A DNA stretch of 64,000 nt from Ditylenchus dipsaci (Eukaryota; Nematoda; Chromadorea; Rhabditida; Anguinidae): NCBI GenBank assembly GCA_004194705.1, contig SADC01000706.1, positions 124,001 through 188,000 on the forward strand, written 5' to 3'. Positions 34,925 to 47,300 of the stretch are shown here, piece after piece. Each line of letters begins with the position of its first letter. The stretch's first letter is position 1. The position numbers were made by a program, and so were the translations under genes. The notes below the pieces were generated by a model that saw only the letters and a program-made list of their open reading frames with translations, was not told where the DNA came from and did no database searches.

Positions 34925-35743
34925 CAAGGCTCCCAAGTAGGATGACCCGAAAATCAGCCGAAAATTTTCAAAAATCAGCATTTGGGGTCAAAAATCAGCC
35001 AAAAATTACTAAAAATCAGCCAAAAATCAGCCACACATATTGTTAGGTACTTATGCCGTTTAACCGCCAACCAAGCCACCTTCGGGGGCTTGGTTGCTAG
35101 GGGTTGAGATACGCACATCCACATACCTTAGACATAAAACACTCGAAAGTGACTCTGGTTGCATAAAAACACATGCAAACCAGCGTTTCTCTATGCGATA
35201 GACCCCATAAAGTAAAAACCTGTTCAAAATCTATTATTTTTACTTTAAGTTGACTCGAGGCTGAAATTTGGTCAAAAATACCTTAAAAAGAGAATCTAGC
35301 CGCAAATGGTGGGGAGTCATTTTTTTGACATAATTTAATTTTTTTATTCAGAAAGTGTTTAAATATGCTTCTTGCATCGTGTTGTCCAGAAAAAATGAGC
35401 TCCGGAGGTGTTTTCGAGTCACTTTTCGAAAATTTGGGAGGTGAGAAGGGGGTTGGATGGGTTAAACGGGATAAGTACCAATTGTTACAAAAATTACTTT
35501 ATTCGGGATAAACCAACAACAAAACAATACTAAATTTCAAAATACAACACTATAGCATAAATTTTTCAATAGAAAGGGCGGGAATTTAGCAATTTTACCC
35601 AAAAATTGTTGGTCGTTTTATCAATTTTTCATTGAATCAGTCAAAATCAGCCAAAATCAGCAAATCAGCCAAAAAAATAATAATCAGCATCGAGGGCCCA
35701 AAATCAGCAAATGGCTGATAAATCAGCCAACTTGGGAGCCCTG
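34925..35743. mobile_element. hAT-like element, perfect 8-bp target duplication, AAAATCAGCC repeats
   Basis: Left end CAAGGCTCCCAAGT and right end ACTTGGGAGCCCTG are inverted. AGGTATAG flanks both sides (34917-34924 and 35744-35751). Tandem AAAATCAGCC units lie near both ends in the same orientation. A piece of the TGAGATGCGCACA repeat family is nested at about 35060-35240. It is non-coding. Confidence 0.85.
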
Positions 35744-36310
35744 AGGTATAGCAACGAGTCGGTGAAACAAATGACTCAGTACGATGGTCGGTACAAGCAC
35801 GACTCGGTACACCGACTCGATACAACGTGCGACTGGGTAAAACGAGTCAGTACCATTACAGATTTTTATACCAAATTTAATTTTTTCGTACCGAATGCAC
35901 TCTTTCTAGTACCTAATCTTTGTGGACCATGACCTTGTTATTAATTTTCATTTTCCGCCTTTATTCACTCAGTTATTGTTTTTTTTGGTAGAAAACACTA
36001 TCGAGCATGTCTGCAATCATTCAAACCAGTATATTAAGTTAGTAAATGCATTACTTACTAGGGAATCTTGCTTATTTTTTATGCTAACCAGTGTGCTTTT
36101 TTAAAAAGCTTTATAAGATAAACTAGGGTTGCAATCTTTCCGGAAAGAATCTTTTGCCAGAAAATTGCTGGAAAATTTCCAGAAAAATCCCAAAAGTTTC
36201 CGAAATGTTGGAAAGATACTTTTTCGATTCTCCCACTTGAGTTCGTCCATTTTATTTGCACAAAGCTTCCGTTAGATCGACAAATAACATCATAATATTT
36301 AAATCAACAA

Positions 36311-37828
36311 TTAATCAAAGCCAAAAAAATCATTCTCATCGTAAGTTTCTTGTAAATCCTCTTCTTCGAGCTGTTCCTCGGATTTCACAGCTTTCTCGCC
36401 CTGCCTACCTATGAAAAGATGCCTGAATTCCAGCAAGAGGTTGTGCTTTATGAATGTCACTTGCGAAGCCGTGGCAGCCTTCATCCTGAAATTAAAATGT
36501 AATTTCAAATCAAAATCAAGACTACAAACCTGTTCTGAAGTTTCGTGTGAATTCCATCACGGAGCGAACGGTTCCTTTCCGTAGACGAAGCAGAGACTGG
36601 GACATTGTGGAGCATAGTAGGGTCACATTTCATTTCGCGACATTTCATTTCGCGACATTTCATTTCGCAGCTTTTATTGGGTCCGAAAGGTATATTTTTA
36701 AAAACTTTTTTAGCCAAAATTGTTTTAACGCCTTTAAACCATTTTCTTTCAACTTCTATGTCTATTTTATGGTAAAATGACTAAAATGCAAGTTTTTCTA
36801 ATTTTTTGGAATTTAGTGATTTTTTCAAGAAATTGATTTTTTCCGAAAAGCCATATTTCAACATTGGGATCTTCGAAAAATATTCTGTAACATAGGTTTT
36901 GTAGCTCTTGAGCTGCGCTACAATATGATGTTAAGAATTAATCGTAACCTTTGAAATTTTATTTAAATTTCTGTCAGTTAAAGTAACGAGTACGTATTCA
37001 AGTTCACTTTAACTGATAAAAATTTAAATCAGATTTCAAAGGTTACGATTAATTTAGGAAATGCTAATTTAGGAAAATTAGGAAAACTTGCATTTTAATC
37101 ATTTTTCCATAAAATAGACATAGAAGTTGAAAGAAAATTGTTTAAAAGCGTTAAAAACAATTTTGGCTAGAATATTTTTTTAAAATATACCTTTTGGACC
37201 TAATAAAAGCTGCGAAATGAAATGTCGCGAAATAAAATGTCGCGAAATGAAATGTGACCCTACCTGGTGCATTGGAGAGAAGTGTGCCCGAGAAGAATCC
37301 TTTCCACCAGGTAAACGCATCCATTGAGTTGACGGCATCCGACGCACAGCGACGGTTATCCTAAGCAAAGGCCACGGTCCAGCAAGGTGAAGAAGCAAGA
37401 AGATAGAAAAGTCTTCTAAGAAAACTAACCCTTGTCAGGAGAATGTCCAGCTCTTCCTGATCTGCTTTGGATGTTGAGTCGAAGAAGTGCTTGATGCTTC
37501 CAGTACTGTCTTGCGAGTTCACAGATTCCGAGAGCTTGGTCTTCTTTGATTTCGGCGACGGGCTTCGACTTCTCCGGACAGCAGGCTTTTTCGAGAGGTG
37601 ATTTATTTGCTTCCTCGCTTCGGCGCCAACTTTGTTACAGTTCTAAAGATGTCAATTAGAAATGTCAAAGATGTCAGAAATTTCATCTTTAGATGAGCTT
37701 CTTGCCTTGTGGCGTTATCCACATATTTCTGGTAGCAGAAAATGCAAAATCCAACAATTTTTCCCTTCGGAATTTCTTCGCGTTTGAAATATCTCCAGCT
37801 CCAGCTTTTTGGATTTTTTTTTTGACAT
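36311..37828 (-). CDS. Unrecognised basic/acidic nuclear-type protein with a PIP-box-like motif
   Basis: Predicted exons from the start: 37828-37706, about 37629-37430, 37360-37264, 36596-36530 and 36485-36311. All introns are GT-AG except the first, which appears to be GC-AG (ACAAG then GCAAG). The ATG lies two bases after a TTGTTCAG acceptor. The A run after the ATG needs one more base to hold the frame. The product of about 220 residues starts with a lysine-rich tail, has a KKFRREKLLDF stretch, a basic Ser/Pro segment (RRSRSPSPKSKK), then TGSIKHFFD, and ends in an acidic tail ENDFFGFD. TGSIKHFF matches the hydrophobic part of PCNA-binding motifs (I..FF) but lacks the usual Gln. I do not recognise the family. 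The gene sits wholly inside a hAT-like element. Confidence 0.6.
36620..37260. mobile_element. Fold-back element (GGGTCACATTTCATTT family) inside an intron, TA target duplication
   Basis: GGGTCACATTTCATTTCGCG and its inverse bound the element; TA lies on each side. Tandem ACATTTCATTTCGCG units make up the ends. The TA and the terminal GGG form part of the 5' splice site (GTAGGG) of the surrounding minus-strand gene. Confidence 0.8.
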
Positions 37829-38219
37829 TACTGAACAAAAGCGGGTAAAACAAAAGAATAACGTGAGCTAAATACAGGCAAATGAAAAATGACAAAATTT
37901 GAGGACAGCAATAAAAAGGACATGTTAAATTCGCGCCCAAAGAATCTTTCCAAATTTCAAGGCTATGGAAAGAATCTTAATTTTTTCCGGAAAGTTTCCC
38001 GAAATTTTCAGTGGAAACTTTCCATCACCCAACCCTAAGATAAACCAACTGTATTAACCTCTTGATACAACGGAATCATAGAAAATTTAGACCCTAGTAG
38101 CGAATACTTTTAGATACAGAATCAAACGAGCTTTTTATCGATGCTATTGGGTTTAAATAAGGTTCGTTTTTGATGAAAAAAGGCAACTGACACACAAAAA
38201 TTTCAAAACACCTTTTTAG

Positions 38220-38372
38220 TAAAAATAACCTGTCTTTTTACTCGGTTACAGGTGCAGGGCATATTTTTTCATTGCATATTATGAAAGTTCAAATATTATA
38301 AGCAAGATAGTCCAAAAAAATAAAAATATGCGCTGCACCTGTAACCGAGTAAAAAGACAGGTAATTTTTATT
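38220..38372 (-). repeat. Inverted repeat next to the EGF gene's 3' end, with polyadenylation signal
   Basis: CCTGTCTTTTTACTCGGTTACAGGTGC near 38230 is mirrored at about 38335-38362. On the minus strand an AATAAA (38367-38372) lies about 27 bases after the stop codon of the EGF gene, at the edge of this palindrome. Confidence 0.6.
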
Positions 38373-38398
38373 GAACATATAAAGAATAATGTAACAGC

Positions 38399-41300
38399 TC
38401 ATCCATTTGCGTTAGCATTGGCATGATATCTATAGCGAATTCTAAGACCTCCATTACCTCCTCCAGTGGTTACAGGCACAGTAATAATAGTACCGTTTGC
38501 CAGGACTGCCTGGTTGCCCCTGTGTTAGTGGGGGGTAAAGTAATTATTGTGCCATTTGCTAGGGTAACTTGGTCGCCTCCTGTATTTACTGTGGTATTAC
38601 CACCATTCACTGGGTATTGCCGCCGCTGCCGCTAGTGTTTCCATTGTTATTGCCATTATTGTTGAGTATGACTTGAGTGCCACAAAAAGGACCCGTCCAG
38701 CCATTCAAACACATGCACACAAACTGGTTGTTGATGACCTGGCACATGCCGTTGCCAGAGCAAGGACTGGTTCCAGTACCTAGACATGCACTTCCATTCA
38801 CCTGACTGCCTGTGGAGCTGCTGTACTGGCATTTTAGGCCAGAGAAACCAAAGTCACATATGCACACAACATTGCTTTTGGTGCCCCAGCAAAGGCCCTG
38901 CAGCAAGAAATATTGAGATTTGTGAAACATTTTTTTGGGTTTGGATTACATGAAAATTGCAGTCGGAGGAGTCACATTGTGCATTAGGGTCGATGGTTTG
39001 ACCGCCAGTGTTACTATTGTTGTTGCTTCCTGGGTTCCAGTTAGAACCTCCATTATTGTTGTTCTCTACAAAATTTTGAAGATTATTTCAAAACGATGCA
39101 AAGAAACTTAAAATTTAATTTTAATTTAATCTAAAAAAAATATTGTTTCTTCGCTAACACTCTGTCCTCTAGTCAAAACCAGCAATTAGTGAAAGAGCAT
39201 GCTGCACATATTGTATTAATTTAATTTTAATATTTACTAGATAGTTATCTTTTGCCCCTCTGTATTTGAGCGAGAAAATCTTTCGCCTTTTATTAAAGCT
39301 TTCCGTGCAGAGGGATGCTTATGAGTATGGAATTTTTGAGGCTGTATTGATTTTCGGCGTTTCCCGTTTCAAAAAGCGCCAGTTTCAAAAATGTCCGTTT
39401 TCGTCATTAGCCGTTTTGAGTGATATAAATTTGATCTTTTACCGATTTGTGACAAATTTTTTGGAGATTTTCGGTTTTCGATAATATTTTTTTAAAATTT
39501 TTCTGTTCTCGAAAAAATAATCTGGATATTGCTGTTATCGAAAATATTAGTTCGGAAATTTGCTAATATCGGGGACTTCTGTCTGCAGTCTCTTTTTAGG
39601 ATATCCTTTTTAGATGTCACGCTGAAAATCAAAACTTAGCATTTTTGTGATTCAAAATCCTGTGGTGAACCAGGTTTAATAAGACCGAAATTTCGATTTT
39701 ACTTAACCAAACCCTGAACCGTGGTTTGGGTACCCTATGGTCAAGTGGATATCCACATGGCTGGCCTGAAAAAATGAAAATTTTTAAAATTCAAAAACAA
39801 ACCATCCTCTCATACTCAAAATTGCGTGGTGAATCCTGTTTGACAGGACCAAAACTTCATTTTCACCCACCCAAATCCCAAAACCTGGGGTAGGTACCAC
39901 CTGGCCAGTGGATAACCACCTGGCTGGCCGGAAAAATAAGAATTTGGTCAATATCAAAAACAAACCACTTATTATGACGTTAAATCGTGTAGGGAATCGA
40001 GTTAATTAGGACTGAAATTGATATTTCCGCCCCCGAATCAGAAAGCCCTTGGTGGGTACGTTGGGTTAGGTAGATATCCACTTGGCTGGTCTGATAAATT
40101 AAGGGCGGCACCGAATCGATCCACAACGAATTGATCTACACCAAATTGATCTGCATCGAATTGGTCCACACACGAATTGATCCACTCTTTCCAAATTCCT
40201 CTATTTTTAGAAATTTTGCGGGAATTCAAATTTTAGATCCAAGTGGTCGTCCACTTGGATCAAAATTTTTTTTTACGTTTTTCATGTTCCAAAACTTGTT
40301 TTCTGGACTAATTCGAGCACGCTGAAGATGGTTTGATAGAGGTAAAATGCCGTTTTCTCGTATTTTTGTATTTTTTGAGTTTTAGGCAATAATTGATTTT
40401 GTGAAAATCAATTATTTCCCAAAACTCAAAAAATACTAGATAAAACAGCATTTTACCACTGTCAAACCATCTTCAGCATGCCTGAATTAGTCCAGGAAAC
40501 AGGTTTTGAAACATGAAAAACGTAAGGAAAAATTTGATCCAGGTGGACGACCACTTGGTTTAGTTGGTTCAGACTCAAACTCAAATTCCCGCCACACCAA
40601 CTCCAATCACACCAACTCCAACCCCAACTACTCAGTTGGGTACTTGTAGGTAAATAGATATCAATCTATGCCGGTAGGGTGGGTAGGTAGGCCTGTATGG
40701 TAGGTGGGTATATCAGTATAGTGGGTATAAGCACCAGTAGGGTGGTTATGTAGACCTGGAGAGAGGATCGGTGAAAAAATTGGAGTCTTCGATGATTCTT
40801 ATGTAAATATACATGAGCAAAGAACAAGCACATAACTGACCTATAACGAAGCTTTCCAAGAAAGAGTGCAAACTCAGATGCCTCCGAAAACTAAATTCCC
40901 CCAAACTCATTTCTTCAAAAAACTCAATTTCCCAAACTCATCTTGTCGAAAACGAAATATTTTGAAAAAGCTCCTGAAAACGACAAATGCCAAAACGGCT
41001 AATGACGAAAACGGACATTTTTGAAACTGGCGCTTTTTGAAACGGGAAACGCCGAAAATCAATACAGCCAATTTTTGCAAGCTCTTCCGGCTACGTTAAA
41101 ACCTGCTTAACGAAAATCTGCTTAATGAAATTCTTATATAGGAAGACAATATAATTAGTTGATAGGTTTCACAAGTAAACAATTCTGTTTCAAAATTATT
41201 TTATGAAACCTGTTAACTAATTATATTGCCTTCCTATATTGCATTTTCGCTAAGCAGGTTTTCGTTAAGCAGGTTTTAACCTAGCCGCTCTTCCCTTCGG

Positions 41301-44300
41301 GGAAGAGCTAAAATAGGGTGCTGTTTACTGGAAAGAGTACGAAATTATGTTGTCACAGGTAAATTTCTCTGAAGCCTCAAACTTATTTAGAACACATTTT
41401 AAAAACACGGGTTTTACTTGGCTCCTCTATGATTTAGACCAAGGCATCTAAACGTACTTTTTAAAAAGATTTATACTTTTTCGGGACCCGAAATCTTTTT
41501 TAATTCTGAGGATTTCCGTCAAAATATTTTTTTCCGTGCTTGAAAATCAATAAGCACTGGATAAAATGGTGAAAGGACAGTTCGCACCGGTGTGAACTGT
41601 CCACTTGGTTACCTTTGAGTATAATTACTTATTTTCATGTAATTTTTATTCTAATCCACCCCAGTAGTCGAACTTTCCTGAGGAATCCGAATCCGTTAAC
41701 AGAATTTCATAAACAAATCCGGTTTTCGAAAAGACAGTTGAAAAAATATCGAAATATGTGTATTTTGGAACTTTAGCTCATATCTCAACAACCGGATTTG
41801 TTTTTGAAGTTCTGTTAATGGATTCGGATTCCTGAGAAAAATTTTAGCTACGGGAATGAATTCGAATAAAAAAATTACATGAAAATAGGTATTTATACTC
41901 CAAAGTAACCAAACGGACAGATCACACCGGTGCAAACTGTCCTATGTCCGGATAAAATGGCACTTTTAGACGAAAAATGACTATGTCGTCTTTTTTTTTG
42001 CCAAATTTATTTTTTCAAAATTTTGGGTAACACTATAGAATGCCCCCCTCCCAGCTAGCGAAAAATTTACTTTTCCTGAAGGGGAAAGGACCCGTCTCAT
42101 TTTGATTCTCGTGCTCTGAATAGGCACGGAAACACTTTGGTTTCCGAAAAATCGAAAAAAAATGTTTTCGATTTGCCTTGGTCCCCCAAGGTAAAAAATT
42201 TAAGAAAATTCAAAAAAAATATTTTTTTGAATTCCCGCCAAAACATTTTTTAAGGTATTTAGGGCTGTATTGGGAGGGGAAGGGAATAAAAGGGGCCACC
42301 TTCATGGCAAAATTATAAAAAAGTGAATTCTGGACTACTTCGGATGTCCTGCCATGTTTTTCAACTGGGCCGTGGCAAAAAGAGACTCTATATACGTTTT
42401 ATGGTCAAGAGTACTTCTCGGAATCATGTCTAAGGTAAGTGAGTGCGCGCATCTCTAACTCTCAAGCCCCCTGCGCCCCCTTCGGGGCGCAGGGTGCTTG
42501 GGGCTTGGAGTTGAGATGCGCACACCCACATACCTTAGACACAAATCACTCGAAAGTGACTCTGGATGCATGAAAAAGCATGCATACCAGAGTTTATTTA
42601 TGCGGTAGGCCCCAGTATTCAAAACTATGTTCAACATCTTCTTGTTAATGGGCTCTGTGTGATTAGTGGCCCTCTTTTGTCCCTTCCCCTCCCAATACAG
42701 CCCTAATTCCCTTTAAAAATGTTTTGGCGGGAATTCAAAAAAATATTTTTTTGAATTTTCTTAAATTTTTTACCTTGGGGGACCAAGGCAAATCGAATTT
42801 TTTTTTTCGATTTTTCGGAAACCAAAGTGTTTCCGTGCCTATTCAGAGCACGAGAATCAAAATGAGACGGGTCCTTTCCCCTTCAGGAAAAGTAAATTTT
42901 TCGCTAGCTGGGTGGGGGCATTCTATAGTATAGCCAAATTTTGATTCGCAGCACTGATTAAGATTCTGTATCTATTTAAAAATCCGAACCAAAAGTTGAT
43001 TTGTGAAAACTGAATTTTGAAAATCATGTAAAAAATGATGGCCATATAAGCTAGAGAAGTACAGGTCAGAGGATCGCTCGCTGACTCTATATAATCCCAA
43101 CCACATTCAAGTAACAATTGACGTCTGGAAAGCAGAAACTTACGTATCTGGCACTGAGTGCCCGTCCATCCACTGAGACATTGGCAAGTGAATGATTGTA
43201 TTGTGCCAATGCAAACTCCGTTATCGTTGCAGTTCTGTTGGTCACAAATGTTAGAACTTGGATTGGGATTGTTGTTGATAGGGTTGCCTGGGTTGGTGCT
43301 GTTGTTGATTGTACTATTCACATTATTATTGTTAGGGTTAGTGTAGCCTGAACAAAGTTTTTTTACTGAAATAATTCAAGTCCATCGAAAATATCACAAT
43401 TAATGATTTCACACTTGCTGCCACAATAACCAGTGTTGCAGTAGCATTGAGGACTAGCTTTTGTGCCGAACAACTACCCTGATTGCTGCAATCTGAAGGT
43501 GTGCAAATGGACGTGGAAGTGCTGTTGTCCGCATCTGTAATATAACTGGCTATGAAGACGGAAGAACATAACTCGCAACCGGGGGTACCCGTTTATTAGA
43601 CGGGTAGAAGAACATAACTCGCAACCACATAATATTTACATTTTACAGTCTTAAAAAAATTATACGGGTTTTACTTTTATTGATGTTCTTCTTTCATATT
43701 TAGTTTACGTCTAATAAACGGGTACCCCCCTCATTCAAAATAGTGCTGTTGGCATTGTGTTTTTGACTTACTTTGTCTGAACTACCATCAGACAAGTTAC
43801 CGACCATATTGCAGTCAGTGAGATGAGCTACAAATTGAGGGATAAGTGGCTAGAGAGCAGTTCTCAAAAAGTGGTCAAAAACACAATGTCGAAAACACGA
43901 TTTTGAGTTAGGGGTGCCTGTTTATTATGAGAAATAGGGTACTATATTTTTTACTTATTATATTTTAGTTCGCAATCTCAATCACTGTATTTCCTCTAGC
44001 AAAGTCTTTTTTACACCCGTTATAAAGTTATCTAGCTGAGAACTCTTATTGAGAATCTAGCTTACCCTTATCGAGTATTTTTCATTTCTCACTCACAGGC
44101 CAAGAAACGTCCTCATCGAATAACTGCACGAGGTGTTTTGTTTTTGAACTAACTCTATTAGAGGCGAGGCTTTGATAAGAAGGGGGGGGCTGTATTAGAG
44201 AAAATACGGTATAATGCTGCACAATTGACCATCATCACATACACATTAAATTTTAAGCATGTCGTATAAAAGTATATGAAAGTGCAAGTAAGGAAGTATA

Positions 44301-47300
44301 ATTACAAGTGATCACAACTCACCAATTTCACAATGAAGGCCAGTCCTACCAGCATCACAAACACATTGAGGGTTACTTTTGAAGCCAGTGCAGTTACCAT
44401 GCTGCGAGCAATCCGATCGGTCGCATGCAATCACCTGTGAAATATTCAAAACCTAGTTAAAATGCTCATTGAAACATTATGTAAACTGACAGTGTTGTCT
44501 CCAGTCTGACAATTGGTACCTGACCAGCCTGCCGCACATGTGCACTGAAATTGCAGACAATTGACCAACTGATTCAGACTTATTGCATAATTTCTATATA
44601 GTATTTGGGTTTGCTGTGTGGGTCGCCACTTTTGCGCTTCAAGCCAAATTTTCTGCAAGTTTTTGCAAGCCTCTGTCGAATATCTCTTCGGAACACTCAA
44701 GTACAACATTTTAGATTTTTTCTAAGGACAAATACGTATAATGGGACTAGCTTCAAAAAATTTTTTGTTGCCTTTCAAATCAGAGATGATGGGGATGGAG
44801 ACTTTATACTTAGTTTCCCAATCATTGCTCAGCGATGTACTATGTCATACTTTTCGGTCTTCAAAGACCGAAAAGTATGACATAGTATGTTGCTGAGCAA
44901 TGATTGGGAAACTAAGTATAAAGTCTCCCGGTGTATTTTCTGTTCTAATAATATGTACAAGCACAATAGAGGCGCCGAAAGGCGCCTATCGCCCCTTTTT
45001 TCTAATAATGACCGGAGGATTTTTCTTTTCAAATCCTCATGCAGATTTCTTGGAATCAAAAAAATTTGACCCTAGTAGCGAATCCAGTCCACTTTTCGCC
45101 TTGGTCCCCTTGTTTTTTGTGCTTAGAAAATAGTAGGCCAAAGTATTTTAGGACGAATCAAACATATTTCTCGAACTGCAAAACAAGTAAAAAACACGTT
45201 TGAGTCGTCCTAACACATGTTGGCTTACCCTGCTTCAAGCACAATCCAAAAAAAACAACATCAGATATAAAGGCGAAAAACTGGACGAGACTTGGCACTA
45301 AGGCCAAATATTTCTAGTTATAATGACCTGAAAACTGGCAGCTGTGCCGGTGCATGCTCCATGTGAATTGCAGTTGGTTTGTGGGTTGCAAAGGGCTATA
45401 AATAGCATATTAATTTGTCTTTGTGAAAGCCAAACTTTTTACCTGTTTCGCATTTGGTACCGTTGTAAGTGGAATTGCAACTGCATATGGGTGTCTGTTT
45501 ATTGCCTATACAAATGCCTTGATTGTTGCAATCACTCGCATCACATGGTATTTGCTGCAATGAGATAAAGGACATTTATCAAAAGATTAGTGTAACCTAC
45601 ACTAGGGTCAGCAATTTCACATTTATTGCCGGAATAGCCAGTATTGCAAACACAAGTAGCATTTTGAAGGTTTCCGGAGCAAGTGCCTAAAGATTTTCTT
45701 ATTTATAGTAAACTGATAATATAATGCTACTTTTTTGAATTCGACTATTTTCACCTTCATTTTTGAAAATCTTTTACCAGCTCATTCTTACTCATTCCAG
45801 CGCTAAGGCCGAAAATCACAAAGTCTCCAAAGCTGGCTGTATTTTGTCAAAAAATACAAACTTGTGACTGAAATAAACAACACAACGTACTTAAAATTTT
45901 CTTTGGAAAAAACATAGTGCCAGATCATTTTTTTGACAATTTTATGCAGTTTTTATGTATTATTTATAGCTATTATTTATTGCTTTTTCATGAAAGCAAA
46001 GAAATTTTTTTCCAAATATTGGGAAATTTTCTCAGAATTACCGAATTCTGATGATCTAAACTTTTGACGTGAAATGCAAATTTGAAAACTATGAATTTTT
46101 TGACCGCGCAACTATTAACTGTAATGGAAACTATAATAGCTCATTTATAAACGATGTCGTTGTCGTCGCCGTTGTCGTTGGAATATTTTTTATAAAAGCA
46201 TTTTTGCGCCAACGAAGACGACAACGACGACTTATTCATAAAAAATCCGGCGACAACACCAACGACAACAAAAATCTGTCGTCCAAATTAAAAAAATTTT
46301 GCATTTCAAGTCAAAATTTTGAGGACTAAATATATTTTCCACACGTTTTTCCTCGAAATCTCGACTGAAAACTCAAAATTTGTGCAATTTGGAATAAAAA
46401 ATTTCGTTGTCGTTGGCGTCGTAGTTGGATGTTTTATAAAGGCTGTAACTAATTTCACCCGCCAAATTACTGATTTAGTCCACCAAATTAATTTTTCACC
46501 CCTCCAAATTTAAATTTTGAGCAAAATACTCGTTTACCCCACCAAATTACTGATTTACCCCGCCAAATTTGAATTTACCCCACCAAATTGAAGTTTTTAG
46601 TCAAATATTGCAGTAAATTTTGCGGGAATTCGAATTTTATAGTCAAAAATAACTTGGATTGGCCAGAAGCCCCTGAAAGTTGGTTTTTTGGGGGTTTACT
46701 AAACTTTTTGCAAAAATTTGATAAAGCATATCAGAGTTCCAGTCCGATGGGCTTAATCGCTCAAAATTCCACCCTGAACCATCCAAACCAGTATCTAAAT
46801 CTCCTAAATCCATGGTTAGGGTGGTTTAAAATGGTTGAGAATGGTTCAGGGTGGAATTTGAGCGATTAAGCCTATCGGACTGGAATTCTGATCCGCTCAA
46901 TCGAATTTTCGCAAAAATTTGACTCCCCCCCCCTCAGTAAACCCCCAAAAAACCAACTTTAGGGGCTTCTGGCCATTCCGAGGTGGGATTCTGGGCAATC
47001 CAAGTTATTTTTGACTATAAAATTCAAATTCCCGCAAAATTTACTGCAATATTTGACTAAAAATTTCAATTTGGTGGGGTAAATAAATAATTTGGCGGGG
47101 TAAATGAGTATTTTGCTCAAAATTCAAATTTGGAGCGGTATAAAATTAATTTGGTGGGGTAAATCAGTAATTTGGCGGGGTGAAACAATTTGAGCTTTTT
47201 ATAAATTGGTCGTCGTTGTCGTCATCGTTGGCGTTGTCGTTGTTGTTGGCGTATAAATGCCTTTATAAAACATTTTGTCCAACGACAGCGTTTATAAATG

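Larger units (their letters stand above)
36124..38037. mobile_element. hAT-like element enclosing a complete multi-exon gene
   Basis: Ends are TAGGGTTGCAATCTTTCC and the inverse of TAGGGTTGGGTGATGG. The 8-bp direct repeat AGATAAAC flanks the element exactly (36116-36123 and 38038-38045). Subterminal arms are inverted and made of GGAAAGATTC and TTTCCGGAAAG units. The whole predicted gene at 36311-37828, with its introns, lies between the arms. The interior does not resemble a hAT transposase. Either the element has captured a cellular gene or it encodes an accessory protein of its own. Confidence 0.85.

Noticed and set aside
46069..46513. Plus-strand frames rich in Val and Asp/Asn
   Set aside because: They are generated by GTCGTT repeats of a fold-back element.
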